A stretch of 24,298 nt of DNA from a virus. The stretch covers positions 1 through 24,298 of the IMG/VR virus record IMGVR_UViG_3300037882_000612; one strand, 5' to 3'. A program made the translations under genes and the position numbers. Positions 1 to 7,416 of this stretch are shown here, one piece after another. Every line of letters begins with the position of its first letter. The stretch's first letter is position 1. The notes beneath the pieces are model-generated. The model ran no database searches. It had not been told where the DNA came from and saw nothing but the letters and a program-made list of their open reading frames with translations.

Positions 1-170
1 GAATACTTTTGCATATTAAAAGTAAAATGACTTAATGAAAATACAATAAAAGGAATGTCTACTAAATTTATAATTTCAAAGTTGTTTAAATAAAATTCGG
101 TATCAACTAAGAAAAATATAAAAACCCACCATAAAAAAATAAAATATGGTAGGTTTAAAATTAATCTCAT
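1..170 (-). CDS. Partial small hydrophobic membrane protein, cut by left edge
   Basis: An open frame starts at the ATG at 170-168 and stays open to the window edge (56 codons). The ATG overlaps the TGA stop of the preceding holin-like gene as ATGA, the usual sign of translational coupling. The visible protein has two hydrophobic stretches, about residues 3-22 (with LWWVFIFFLV) and 36-53, so it is probably an inner-membrane protein. Its place after a holin-like gene and the tail spike suggests a lysis role such as a second holin or antiholin, but no family is recognised. Against it, a good hairpin with a T-rich tail lies inside the first 50 bases (122-156) and could instead be a terminator, making the frame fortuitous. 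A 56-codon open frame is uncommon by chance at this base composition. Confidence 0.5.
   Translation of the reverse strand, partial: MRLILNLPYFIFLWWVFIFFLVDTEFYLNNFEIINLVDIPFIVFSLSHFTFNMQKY
122..156 (-). terminator. Hairpin with T-rich tail after holin-like gene
   Basis: Arms 122-133 and 145-156 pair over 12 positions; the one mismatch in DNA becomes a U-G wobble in minus-strand RNA. The minus-strand tail reads TTATATTTTT. It would be a good end for the virion/lysis operon, but it falls within the open frame at 1-170, so only one of the two may be functional. Confidence 0.45.
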
Positions 171-430
171 TTCTTTGGTCTTGTTGGGAATGGTTGCCCT
201 ATTAGCTCGTTATCTTCCGAACTTGTAAAAGATTGTGGTTTATTCCCTTGAAAAAAATTCTTTGTCAAGTAAGCTATTGCAGTTACTAACAAAACTTTAA
301 TTTCAGGGCTAACATTTAAAGCAGGAATAAACGTTTCTTGCAACCAATTAAAAACTGTTGCTAAAATTGCTATTAATAACCCTTTACCCAAATCGCCCCA
401 ATTAAGGCTTAAAAAATTACTTTGTTTCAT
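167..430 (-). CDS. Holin-like small membrane protein
   Basis: An 87-aa protein with a short N-terminal segment, one hydrophobic stretch at about residues 13-30 (GKGLLIAILATVFNWLQ) and a second at about 43-58 (IKVLLVTAIAYLTKNFF), then a polar, Ser/Pro-rich tail with charged residues. This two-segment layout, small size and place after the tail spike at the end of the virion operon fit a holin that permeabilises the inner membrane to release a lysin. No endolysin gene is visible; it would have to lie beyond the left edge. It starts at the ATG at 430, 18 nt after the spike gene stop, and its stop overlaps the next ORF as ATGA. The topology is read from sequence; the holin role is inferred from size and context, and a structural or superinfection-exclusion membrane protein is also possible. 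Confidence 0.6.
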   Translation of the reverse strand: MKQSNFLSLNWGDLGKGLLIAILATVFNWLQETFIPALNVSPEIKVLLVTAIAYLTKNFFQGNKPQSFTSSEDNELIGQPFPTRPKK

Positions 431-448
431 TGTTTTTATATTTAATTA

Positions 449-2308
449 TTAAAATACTATTGCTAAAAGTCCTATAACTGTACGATATAAAGATCCAACT
501 CCTAAGCCTCCTGCGATTGCTGCGGTGTTATCCGCAAAAACAGGTAGTGTTGAGATTGCTCCTAATTGCCCAGTAGGACTTGCATTCACAAGGCGTGTAC
601 CTGTACCTATTAGCGCGTCTGATTGATAACTACCATTTATTTGAAAATCCCCATTGTTGAATATAGATATTATCTTACCTAAATTAGTATTGAAATTAAA
701 CATTTCTGTCGACGGCGTGGATGTCCACAGCCCGAAAAAAGATAAAGGGCTAGCTTCCGAAGTGGTCATGTAGTTGGCAAGTACAGGCGTGCCACTTGAA
801 TATCTAAAACCTATTTTTTGACCCTCATAAGCTTTAACATCTCCGTTAGTTACAACTAAACCGTCACTTATTTCATTATTGACAACACTACTCGGAGTAC
901 CCGCCCAAAAATTATTATTAAAAAATTTAACCTCACTTTCTACGCCAGTATTATTCGTTCCGTTCCATTTTAAATAAAATGCAGGATTTGCTAAAAAAGC
1001 AACATTTGTAAATGAAGATTCTGTAGAATTTTGAAAATAAATATTGTTAGTAGCTCCAATTTCTGAATTTAAAAACCTTACTCCTTTACTATCTTTTATC
1101 AAAATGTCCCCCGCATAAAATGCACAAGAATTAAATGTATAGCCTAGAGTTAAGCCGTCTGAAAAAACATTATAAGTATTAGCGTGGTTAATTTCCCCTC
1201 CCGAAATAGAGGTGTGACCATCGTTCAAACTACCTTCTAATTTTACGTTAACATCGTTATATGTAGAGATTAAGCCTGTGATTAAATTGTTACCTCCTTT
1301 TAAAATTATACCTGTTCCGTTTTTATGTGCTTTTATATTAGATAGATTATTATATTCCGCCCTGTCATCAAACCAAAAACCTATCCTACACTGATAGGCG
1401 TAACTATTAGATATTTGAGCAGACGAAAAACTTGTAGATCCATTTGTCCTAGAGTAAAATCCCGCACCGCCAAGATCGTAAAATGCACAGTTAGAAATTA
1501 ATATCCTCTCAAAAGAACTGGTTAATGATGCCGAGCCTATTAAAGATATTCCGTGTTGATTTGGGTTAGATATGGGGTTGCTTCCTAGTATAGATAGACT
1601 CTGTATAGTTATATTGTTGCCATTTATAATAAAAGCAGGTTCGTTTGCAGAGATAAATATATTAGTAACCTCTCCTGTCGATGCACCTATTATAGTACAT
1701 CCTGCGGGTAATGTAACGCTTCCTGATATAAAGTATCTTTTATTACCAAAAAAAACAGTTTCACCGCTATTAACAGCGTTTTGAATGGCTGTTTTATCGT
1801 CTGCAACTCCATCCCCAACTGCTCCGAACTCCTCTGGGGTGGTGTATGTAATTACTTTTTTTACAGCGTCAACAGTTGGAAATTTAACCCCTGTACCATC
1901 TACTGCTAGGCTGTTTTGTTTGTTGGCTGTGTTTTCTTTGCTCGAAACGTCTATCTCAGCCCAAGCACCAGCACTACGCCCAAAAACACCACCTGCCGTT
2001 ACATCCTCAACAAATTCTAAATCATTATCAAACTGAGATAACAAAGTAGGTTTATTGTCAATAAAAGCAGGACTTAAAGGGTCGTTTTCTTCGAAATCGC
2101 TTTGAACTCTTGCACTAGGGTCAATGCTGTCTAGTTTGGCTTTGTCTATAGCGGAAAAATTAACATCCGTTAAGCTTTTACCTATTACTTTGTCAACTTT
2201 ATTTGCATATAACTCGTCAAAATTATCGTCTGATTTAACAAATGCTTGTCTCAACGGATCGCCTAACCCATCATTTGCAAAGCTGTAATTTATTTTCTTT
2301 TGTGCCAT
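449..2308 (-). CDS. Tail spike/fibre with pectate-lyase-like beta-helix
   Basis: A 619-aa receptor-binding candidate. Residues 1-35 carry a phage-fibre start (FANDGLGDPLRQAFVKSDDNFDELYA), probably the attachment region. A spacer with short repeat-like turns follows. From about residue 157 the motif EFGAVGDGVADDKTAIQNAV is the usual entry to a right-handed parallel beta-helix of the pectate lyase/glycosidase superfamily; residues 180-450 are rich in Asn, Gly, Ile and Ser turns as expected of helix coils. The C-terminus ends in GGLGVGSLYR and a hydrophobic tail, a common ending of phage fibre proteins. The product probably forms trimers at the tail tip and binds or cuts a surface polysaccharide; catalytic residues cannot be assigned by eye. 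The start directly abuts the connector gene stop. Confidence 0.8.
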   Translation of the reverse strand: MAQKKINYSFANDGLGDPLRQAFVKSDDNFDELYANKVDKVIGKSLTDVNFSAIDKAKLDSIDPSARVQSDFEENDPLSPAFIDNKPTLLSQFDNDLEFVEDVTAGGVFGRSAGAWAEIDVSSKENTANKQNSLAVDGTGVKFPTVDAVKKVITYTTPEEFGAVGDGVADDKTAIQNAVNSGETVFFGNKRYFISGSVTLPAGCTIIGASTGEVTNIFISANEPAFIINGNNITIQSLSILGSNPISNPNQHGISLIGSASLTSSFERILISNCAFYDLGGAGFYSRTNGSTSFSSAQISNSYAYQCRIGFWFDDRAEYNNLSNIKAHKNGTGIILKGGNNLITGLISTYNDVNVKLEGSLNDGHTSISGGEINHANTYNVFSDGLTLGYTFNSCAFYAGDILIKDSKGVRFLNSEIGATNNIYFQNSTESSFTNVAFLANPAFYLKWNGTNNTGVESEVKFFNNNFWAGTPSSVVNNEISDGLVVTNGDVKAYEGQKIGFRYSSGTPVLANYMTTSEASPLSFFGLWTSTPSTEMFNFNTNLGKIISIFNNGDFQINGSYQSDALIGTGTRLVNASPTGQLGAISTLPVFADNTAAIAGGLGVGSLYRTVIGLLAIVF

Positions 2309-2773
2309 CTAGTAAAAATCATTAAAGTTAGTAGTTTCCTCATCTTTCTTTTCGTAGTTCCATTCAGGAATGCTTGTATTTTCCATAAATTTACGAAAAT
2401 TATCTTCAATAGTTACGGCTAAATTCTTGTATTGTTCCGCTAATTGATAAGTTTTTTGTGTAGGTTGCCCATTTGCTACTGATAAAATAGTATTCCCAAC
2501 GTTTGACTGCTTTACCTCATTGAATAACGTAAAATAATAAGCAGTATAAAAAACATGCATATCAATAATGTATTTGTCATAAATTATCTTGTAAATACCT
2601 TGTAGATTTGCAAAATCCGTTGTTAGTTTATCAACTAAAGACTGACCTAATACCCTTGTAACGTCCGAAATCTGAGCATAGTATATTTTCTGTAAAATAA
2701 GTTCGTTATCCGTAGCACTACTTATTGAAGTTGTCGCTTTGAATTGCTCCGCTGTTATGAATAATTTTGTCAT
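2309..2773 (-). CDS. Putative head-tail connector (head completion) protein
   Basis: A 154-aa, mostly helical protein. It begins with a strand-then-helix pattern (KLFITAEQFKATTSISSATDNE), followed by long helices and a conserved-looking IPEWNYEKKDEE near the end. The length and helical pattern resemble small connector proteins (gp6-like or DUF6712-like) that sit under the portal ring. Its ATG overlaps the stop of the portal gene as ATGA (2770-2773), so the two are translationally coupled, which supports a portal-adjacent role. The assignment rests on size, fold impression and position; no catalytic motif is expected. A different minor virion protein is possible. Confidence 0.55.
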   Translation of the reverse strand: MTKLFITAEQFKATTSISSATDNELILQKIYYAQISDVTRVLGQSLVDKLTTDFANLQGIYKIIYDKYIIDMHVFYTAYYFTLFNEVKQSNVGNTILSVANGQPTQKTYQLAEQYKNLAVTIEDNFRKFMENTSIPEWNYEKKDEETTNFNDFY

Positions 2774-3924
2774 ATAGTTTCGTTATTTGTGCTTTGTGGG
2801 ACTTCCTCTACTTTCTTAAACTCGTCAAAATCTTCAAACTCTAAAACTACATTAACATCAATTAGTTTGAATAATTTAGTCAATCCGTCAATTACAACTT
2901 TTCTCAAAGGGTTTATATTTCTTCGGTACATTTCTTTTGTAGCTACTAAAATTTCATCTGCATTAGAACTAAATCCACTCGCATTATTTGACCCGCTAAA
3001 AAGTATTTTAGGAGCACTATGAGCTACAATAATTTTCCTTTCGCATTCCTCAGCAAAAAATACATTTTGTTGGTTTAAATTAGGCGTTTCTACTTGGTCT
3101 ATCGTTGTTGCATCTAGTTCATTTGTGTTGTAAGATACTACTACGTGATGCTTAGGACTTCCACCCGTGTAGTCATCTTTTATTTTTTTAGCTTTTTCTT
3201 CTTTAACTGTTTCGCTCATTCCTTTTGAGCCATTGAAATTTATAACCGTAGTTATTTTATTTTCAAATTGAAAGTGAGTTTTTGTATTTTGCCCTAGAAA
3301 ACCCTCAGCAATACAATAATTGATGCCACTAAAATAATCAGGCAAAGGGAAAAATTTATTTTTAGTAACTCTTTGAATTACGACTATTTCAATGTCTCCT
3401 TGAAATGTTCCGTCAAATTTTTTACAAGGAGTTGGTCTATACGTACCACTTCTTGACCAGTCCTCAGAGTGCCAATAAGAAATAACTCTAGGTTTTACCA
3501 TTCTATCGTCAATCTCAACCGCTAACTCTTCAATAGGCACGTATTCAAATCTTAAAATTTTACGGTCTCTTTCTAAATCATTCCAAATCACTTGTAGAGC
3601 AAAGCCACCAAATAGCTTTACATCTAAGCAAATCAATTCGACAGTATCTTCATCTAAGTATTTTGCAATATCTAAATCAGAGCCTACATTTTTTAATCCA
3701 TTTGCATACATAAAGTTTACAAATGAATTTATAATACTTTGATTTGTAGGGCTATCATCGTAAGCGTCACGCAAAGTTTTGTAATTAGAATTATTTTTAC
3801 CGTTACATACGGCATTCATTCCATTTTGTGTAACTAATGGGTTAATATCAATAGGCTGCCACGCTGACATCTTCACGACATCATTACTCATTGAATGGAT
3901 GTTATTTTCTTCTTTTACTGCCAT
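2770..3924 (-). CDS. Phage portal protein
   Basis: A 384-aa protein with portal-like features. An N-terminal helical region is followed by a mixed stretch with repeated Tyr/Phe-Pro-Leu motifs (FEYVPIEELAVEI, FFPLPDYFSGINYCIAE). The later segment NVFFAEECERKIIVAHSAP resembles the portal region where residues on successive helices line the DNA channel. The C-terminal helix EMYRRNINPLRKVVIDGLTKL is also typical. Twelve copies would form the capsid vertex through which the terminase pumps DNA. It overlaps the upstream 94-aa gene by 10 nt and the downstream connector by ATGA. It is smaller than lambda or HK97 portals but within the range of compact Bacteroidetes-phage portals. Unusually, it lies about 11 kb from the terminase and after the major capsid gene. 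Confidence 0.75.
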   Translation of the reverse strand: MAVKEENNIHSMSNDVVKMSAWQPIDINPLVTQNGMNAVCNGKNNSNYKTLRDAYDDSPTNQSIINSFVNFMYANGLKNVGSDLDIAKYLDEDTVELICLDVKLFGGFALQVIWNDLERDRKILRFEYVPIEELAVEIDDRMVKPRVISYWHSEDWSRSGTYRPTPCKKFDGTFQGDIEIVVIQRVTKNKFFPLPDYFSGINYCIAEGFLGQNTKTHFQFENKITTVINFNGSKGMSETVKEEKAKKIKDDYTGGSPKHHVVVSYNTNELDATTIDQVETPNLNQQNVFFAEECERKIIVAHSAPKILFSGSNNASGFSSNADEILVATKEMYRRNINPLRKVVIDGLTKLFKLIDVNVVLEFEDFDEFKKVEEVPQSTNNETI

Positions 3925-4199
3925 CTTTTTGTATCTTGAGTTTGTGCGTTATAATTTTGAACATCAGTACCGTTTTTTAAAAATATAATTTTGCCTTTAT
4001 AAACTATTTCGTTATTTGAAGTTATAGTAAAAGCGTAATTTTGCCCCTCAGTAAATAATGAAGTATTTAATATTGTAACTTGATTATTACTAACAACATT
4101 TTCAACTTCTAATCCTTCATCAAAAGTTAAAACAGCTGAATTAAAAGTAAATCTAGGGACAAATTTAAAAACAGTAGTATTTTGTGTTATTACTTTCAT
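3915..4199 (-). CDS. Small beta-rich virion protein, unknown role
   Basis: A 94-aa protein made of alternating hydrophobic/polar strands (TVFKFVPRFTFNSAVLTF, YAFTITSNNEIVYKGKIIF) with almost no helix signal and a polar C-terminus (NYNAQTQDTKRWQ). It reads like one Ig-like or jelly-roll-like domain, as in head decoration, head-tail joining or tail accessory proteins. It follows a terminator-like hairpin at 4216-4231 and overlaps the portal gene by 10 nt, so it is probably expressed with the portal. No family is recognised. Confidence 0.65.
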   Translation of the reverse strand: MKVITQNTTVFKFVPRFTFNSAVLTFDEGLEVENVVSNNQVTILNTSLFTEGQNYAFTITSNNEIVYKGKIIFLKNGTDVQNYNAQTQDTKRWQ

Positions 4200-4209
4200 A
4201 TTTTAAGGT

Positions 4210-4236
4210 AAAAAAGGCGGGATTAACCGCCCTTTA
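4210..4236 (-). terminator. Intrinsic terminator after tail-tube-like gene
   Basis: The arms 4216-4220 and 4227-4231 form a fully GC stem (GGCGG/CCGCC) with a 6-nt loop, and the minus strand continues into TTTTTT. It lies between the 189-aa gene and the 94-aa/portal genes, so it probably lowers transcription of the portal group relative to capsid genes. Confidence 0.7.
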
Positions 4237-4239
4237 TTA

Positions 4240-4809
4240 TTAATATGCTAGTGTAGAAGCTAGCAACTGAGCAACTGCTGGCTCTGTTAACCAATATTTA
4301 CGGAAGCTTTCGCTTTCTTCCGTTGAAATAGTGATAGTAACTCCGTCAAGGTCTCCATCTTGACCACCTGTTGTGTCTGCAATAGATGAAATCATACATC
4401 CGTATTGACTTCCAATAGCAAAAACATCCCCGTTTTTCATTTCCAAGAAACCTACAAACTCAGTTTTGGTAATTTGGTCGATTACCTCTGATAGTGTAAC
4501 GTTATCTAAACCATTACTAGGAATCAAAACTAAAGGGAGTTCGCCTTTACGACCATTTGAACGGGTATCCATATTTTGCGTAAGCGTGTCAGTATAGTTT
4601 ATAGTAGTATTTTTAACATCAAATCTAGCTATTTTTGCACCTGCTGGCAAAGTTGCATTTAACATATAAGTAGGCAATGTTACTACTCCGCCTGCTGTTG
4701 TTGCGACTCTTTCTAAAGGCTTGAACGTGATAATAGATAATGATCTAATACCTACTTTTTTCTTAACACAATTAAGATTGCGTGATTTTGTTAGTGTGAT
4801 TGTACACAT
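4240..4809 (-). CDS. Putative tail tube (major tail) protein
   Basis: A 189-aa protein rich in beta-strands. The segment FVGFLEMKNGDVFAIGSQYG followed by DTTGGQDGDLDGVTITISTEES resembles the strand-turn-strand part of phage tail-tube and related tube-fold proteins, where a self-modelling loop precedes the final strands. The N-terminus (MCTITLTKSRNLNCVKKKVG) is short and basic. It lies directly after the major capsid gene and is bounded by hairpins on both sides, fitting a virion protein needed in many copies. A capsid decoration or neck protein cannot be excluded. The start at 4809 is the first ATG and is preceded by an A/T-rich leader without Shine-Dalgarno. Confidence 0.5.
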   Translation of the reverse strand: MCTITLTKSRNLNCVKKKVGIRSLSIITFKPLERVATTAGGVVTLPTYMLNATLPAGAKIARFDVKNTTINYTDTLTQNMDTRSNGRKGELPLVLIPSNGLDNVTLSEVIDQITKTEFVGFLEMKNGDVFAIGSQYGCMISSIADTTGGQDGDLDGVTITISTEESESFRKYWLTEPAVAQLLASTLAY

Positions 4810-4826
4810 AATTTTAAGGTATTAAA

Positions 4827-4842
4827 GGGGTATTTCTACCCC
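4827..4842 (-). terminator. Hairpin between capsid and tail-tube-like genes
   Basis: The stem GGGGTA/TACCCC with a 4-nt loop lies 10 nt past the capsid stop codon. The minus-strand tail is only TTTAATA, so this is a weak terminator or an mRNA-protecting 3' hairpin. Confidence 0.5.
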
Positions 4843-4851
4843 TGATTAATA

Positions 4852-5874
4852 TTATCCAACGTATAACACATTGAATTTTTGATTTGCAACGTGAGCACCG
4901 ATTGAAAGTACAGATTTGATAAACATATCTTCTCTATTCTCTGCGATCTTATCGATTTTCATTGTGTTGTTATCGTTTGCTAAATCAGTTACCCAAAATA
5001 AGTGCGATTTTAAAGCAACAATAATAACATTGTTAGGAGTCGGAACAAACTCAATTAAAAGCCCATTAAAATAAAATTCTGTAGCTGCTGGATTTACGTC
5101 AAAAGGTTTGTTAAAGTCGCTTACTACGTTGTTAGCTGCCACAATTATTTGCTTAATGTTTTTAGGTGCATAAATAATTGGTTGCTCGGTATTTGCTAAA
5201 ACCTCAGCTGGAATAGCTGCATAAATTTTGTCAAACTCTGCCTTTACATTAGCTGCTGTAATAGTAGTACCCGCTACTTTGATACGTGTTCCTAAAGCTG
5301 GCGTTTGCGTAGCATTAGAATCGTTGTAAATCATTTTAACTAAAACACCATCGATTTGAGAAGCCGTTAACGCTGCTACTGCTGTTTTTTCTGCTGCACC
5401 TACCGCATTGTTAGCCGTTCCTGCTGTTAACGCCGCTACTGCTGTTTTAGTTGCTGCTGTTGCACCGTTCCAAAATTCATTCTCTAAAGCTAAAGACATT
5501 TTTTTAGCGTAAATACCGCCAATCACAATTCTTTCAAACTCTGAACTCATATTGTTCCAAGCACCTGCTTGCATATCTCTTTTGAAACGAGAAAAACGCA
5601 AATTATCAGGACAAAATTCTTGATAGAACATTGCTTTTTTAGGAGTAACAACCGAATCAAAAGCACTTAGAGCACCTGCGCTTGTTGGTAATCCGCAAAC
5701 AAATTCTTGAAGAGTAGCCGTAGCACTTGCTTCTGTGAAAATTGTTTCTGCTTTAACATCTGTTTCAAACGTAACTAATCCTTTTGAGATTGTTTGGTTT
5801 TCGAATAAAATCTCTTCGATAATAGGCTCTGCTGCTACGCCTCTAATATCTACTTTACTGTAAGTAATTGCCAT
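4852..5874 (-). CDS. Major capsid protein
   Basis: A 340-aa protein likely to form the capsid shell with an HK97-type fold. Supporting signs are its size, its place after a prohead protease-scaffold gene, the DNLRFSRFKRDMQAGAWNNM segment followed by a helix with SLALENEFWNGA (a spine-helix-like region), and a C-terminal half ending in AENREDMFIKSVLSIGAHVANQKFNVLYVG, typical of P-domain strands. No N-terminal delta domain is present; scaffolding seems to come from the adjacent gene. Residues about 135-175 contain two copies of KTAVAALTA 20 residues apart, encoded by a 60-bp-spaced repeat, probably a surface loop expansion. The first ATG at 5874 is used, 26 nt after the protease gene. Confidence 0.8.
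   Translation of the reverse strand: MAITYSKVDIRGVAAEPIIEEILFENQTISKGLVTFETDVKAETIFTEASATATLQEFVCGLPTSAGALSAFDSVVTPKKAMFYQEFCPDNLRFSRFKRDMQAGAWNNMSSEFERIVIGGIYAKKMSLALENEFWNGATAATKTAVAALTAGTANNAVGAAEKTAVAALTASQIDGVLVKMIYNDSNATQTPALGTRIKVAGTTITAANVKAEFDKIYAAIPAEVLANTEQPIIYAPKNIKQIIVAANNVVSDFNKPFDVNPAATEFYFNGLLIEFVPTPNNVIIVALKSHLFWVTDLANDNNTMKIDKIAENREDMFIKSVLSIGAHVANQKFNVLYVG
5366..5457 (-). repeat. Two-copy 60-bp-spaced repeat inside capsid gene
   Basis: The segments 5366-5397 and 5426-5457 match at 28 of 32 bases. Both encode KTAVAALTA-containing segments within an Ala/Thr-rich stretch, so this looks like an in-frame duplication in the capsid protein. Confidence 0.8.
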
Positions 5875-5900
5875 ATTGTGTTGTTTTTAATTATTAATTT

Positions 5901-6851
5901 TTACTTTGTTGCTCTGAATTTCTCCAAAGGAGTCATTTTACTATAATCTTTTTTCTCTGATGGAACATCCGCCAATTTTTGGCTAGACATTTTAACTGCT
6001 TTATAACTATCAAAAGCCTTTGTAACTTCTTCAAGTTGTGCGCTCATCAAAGTAGCATCTTTTGTGTTTTTAGCTTTTTCAGCTTCTAAATCGTCAATTT
6101 TTTTCTGCATCTCTACGATGGTAGCTTGTGCTGTTGCTAATTCTTTTTCAACATCACTAGGTTCTTGCTCTGCAGGAATTTCTTCCGCCATTTCTTCGAC
6201 TTCTTCTTTTACCTCTTCTACAACTTCGGTAGCTTCAGCTTCAGGCTTTTCTTCATCGCTAATGGCACTCATTAGGATAGCCTTGAAATCTTCAAACTTT
6301 TCTAAGATTGTTTTTTTCATATTAATTTTACTAAATTTAGAGATAGGACTATCCATATCTTCTTCCGTATCTAAGTGACCTTCAATAGAAAGCCCTTGTA
6401 ATAATTGATTTTGTATTTTATCTAGTATTTCCTCGCTCTCACATTTATACCCCATAATCCAAGTACCTTGTTTTTGAGTAGGCATACCTAATGCCTTGCT
6501 TTTATCATTTTCGGGGTCTGTGACTATCCAACTTTCAACAGGATAAATGCCTTGCACATCGCTATCAGAATGCTCTATATTTGTGTTAGCGTTACCGTTG
6601 TTTTTAAAATAGTTATTTGATAGTTTTTCAACCGTTTCAGCATCGTAATAAACTAAATACTTTTCTCCTGTGTTTGGGTCAATTCTTTGTATTTTAACAT
6701 CAGGAATCATTACAGGCGAATAGAACACGCCTTTAATTTCCTGAGCTGCCATAAGTACCAAGTCTCCCTCTCCGACCGCTGGATTTTTAACTACTGAAAC
6801 CTTAAAAACTCCTTTTTTATCAGGATTATATTTATATTTTAATACTTTCAT
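5901..6851 (-). CDS. XkdF-like prohead protease fused to scaffold
   Basis: A 316-aa protein in two parts. Residues 1-165 look like the XkdF-type phage serine protease: VSVVKNPAV near residue 18, a His in NIEHSDSDV (H94), GIYPVESWIV, GTWIMGYKC and a candidate nucleophile Ser in QGLSIEGHL (S155). Residues about 200-290 are strongly acidic then heptad-like (VEKELATAQATIVEMQKKID, LEAEKAKNT), as in scaffolding coiled coils. The protein would fill the prohead, be cut by its own protease and leave before packaging. Internal Met codons near residue 178 or 194 could give a separate scaffold by internal initiation. It is the first gene of the capsid group and has its own leader and terminator upstream (6868-6975), so its transcription may be controlled by premature termination. 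Confidence 0.75.
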   Translation of the reverse strand: MKVLKYKYNPDKKGVFKVSVVKNPAVGEGDLVLMAAQEIKGVFYSPVMIPDVKIQRIDPNTGEKYLVYYDAETVEKLSNNYFKNNGNANTNIEHSDSDVQGIYPVESWIVTDPENDKSKALGMPTQKQGTWIMGYKCESEEILDKIQNQLLQGLSIEGHLDTEEDMDSPISKFSKINMKKTILEKFEDFKAILMSAISDEEKPEAEATEVVEEVKEEVEEMAEEIPAEQEPSDVEKELATAQATIVEMQKKIDDLEAEKAKNTKDATLMSAQLEEVTKAFDSYKAVKMSSQKLADVPSEKKDYSKMTPLEKFRATK

Positions 6852-6867
6852 TTGCTTATAACGATAA

Positions 6868-6899
6868 AAAGCCTACTCGCAATTAAGCAAGTAGGCTTT
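6868..6899 (-). terminator. Intrinsic terminator upstream of protease gene
   Basis: Arms 6868-6877 and 6890-6899 pair perfectly over 10 bp around AAAGCCTACT/AGTAGGCTTT with a 12-nt loop, and the minus strand continues TTTTTATC. It lies between leader A and the ATG at 6851, so full-length protease mRNA from this promoter requires read-through. Confidence 0.8.
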
Positions 6900-6938
6900 A
6901 AGGTCTTTACTAATCATTAATACCATGGCTAAACGGTT

Positions 6939-6959
6939 GTAACGTGCATCTTCACACGT
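6939..6959 (-). repeat. Leader hairpin repeat, copy A
   Basis: A 21-nt segment identical to 7431-7451. Its core, minus strand ACGTGTGAAGATGCACGT, folds into a 5-bp stem with an 8-nt loop, extendable by an inner U-G pair. Confidence 0.95.
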
Positions 6960-6983
6960 GGTTTATGCAAATATAAACAAAAA

Positions 6984-7007
6984 ACCCTAACAAATTAATG
7001 TTAGGGT
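6984..7007 (-). terminator. Intrinsic terminator after 111-aa gene
   Basis: The stem ACCCTAAC/GTTAGGGT with an 8-nt loop is followed on the minus strand by TTTTTTG. It lies 33 nt past the stop of the 111-aa gene. The plus strand also shows a T-poor, A-rich flank, so the functional direction is minus. The TATATTTG box of leader A begins 9 nt beyond it. Confidence 0.8.
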
Positions 7008-7040
7008 AAAAAAAATACCAACCAAAAAACTAAAAAAATA

Positions 7041-7376
7041 TTATGAATAAGCAAATATAATGTTTTTATCGAATAAAGCTTTAAAAATATCTTCGTTTTT
7101 TTCTTTCTTTAAACAAATATTGATTGCATCATCGTATTTCTCATTCATTCCGTTAAAAATTATTTTAGGTCTTGGATAAATTAAAGTAGGCGGTTTCTTA
7201 ATTTCGTGTAATCCCCAAACTATAACTATATCGTCTTTAATATATCGAATATCTATACCTCCATCCTGTAAAGTTGAAAAATCGTTAATATTATTTTCTA
7301 CATATTTATTATCAACCACTCTAAAGGCTTTAAATCCTAAATCTTCTACCAAGTATGCTGTAAAGTGTTTTTTCAT
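7041..7376 (-). CDS. Probable moron: unknown 111-aa protein
   Basis: A 111-aa soluble-looking protein with no signal peptide or membrane segment. The N-terminal half shows strands (HFTAYLVEDLGFKAFRVVD, DIRYIKDDIVIVWGLHEI), then a Pro-rich turn (KKPPTLIYPRPKIIF) and a C-terminal helical part with many Lys. No family is recognised. It interrupts the virion genes between tape measure and protease, and it is enclosed by its own promoter-leader-terminator (leader B) and a downstream terminator. That is the arrangement of a moron, a gene inserted into a phage operon with independent expression, often useful to a lysogen or against competing phages. The N-terminal MKKHFTAYLVEDLGFKAFR might suggest a small modulator rather than an enzyme, but its function is unknown. 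Confidence 0.75.
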   Translation of the reverse strand: MKKHFTAYLVEDLGFKAFRVVDNKYVENNINDFSTLQDGGIDIRYIKDDIVIVWGLHEIKKPPTLIYPRPKIIFNGMNEKYDDAINICLKKEKNEDIFKALFDKNIIFAYS

Positions 7377-7392
7377 AATTTTACAAATTAAA

Positions 7393-7416
7393 AAAGCACC
7401 TGTTTAAAGGTGCTTT
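7393..7416 (-). terminator. Intrinsic terminator upstream of 111-aa gene
   Basis: The stem AAAGCACCT/AGGTGCTTT (9 bp, 6-nt loop) runs into TTTTTTAAT on the minus strand. It sits between leader B and the gene start. Confidence 0.8.

Larger units (their letters stand above)
6862..6975 (-). promoter_or_regulatory. Leader A: promoter, hairpin repeat and terminator before protease gene
   Basis: On the minus strand the region starts with a -7 match TATATTTG (6968-6975) directly after the terminator of the 111-aa gene. It then carries the 18-base hairpin ACGTGTGAAGATGCACGT (6942-6959), a module containing ACCGTTTAGCCATGGTA (6921-6937) and an intrinsic terminator (6868-6899) ending 17 nt before the protease ATG. 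Reading starts at the promoter and must pass a terminator before the gene, which is the layout of an attenuator or riboswitch-type leader. A short frame MHVTTV (6929-6949) starts in the hairpin. The -33 element is not convincing. The exact 21-nt segment (6939-6959) recurs only at 7431-7451. Confidence 0.55.

Noticed and set aside
1572-2036. Plus-strand ORFs over the tail spike
   Set aside because: They are shadows of a well-supported minus-strand gene, with no independent start context or family.
7052-7059. Another TATATTTG promoter box
   Set aside because: It lies in the coding end of the 111-aa gene, upstream of a terminator, with no gene directly served by it.
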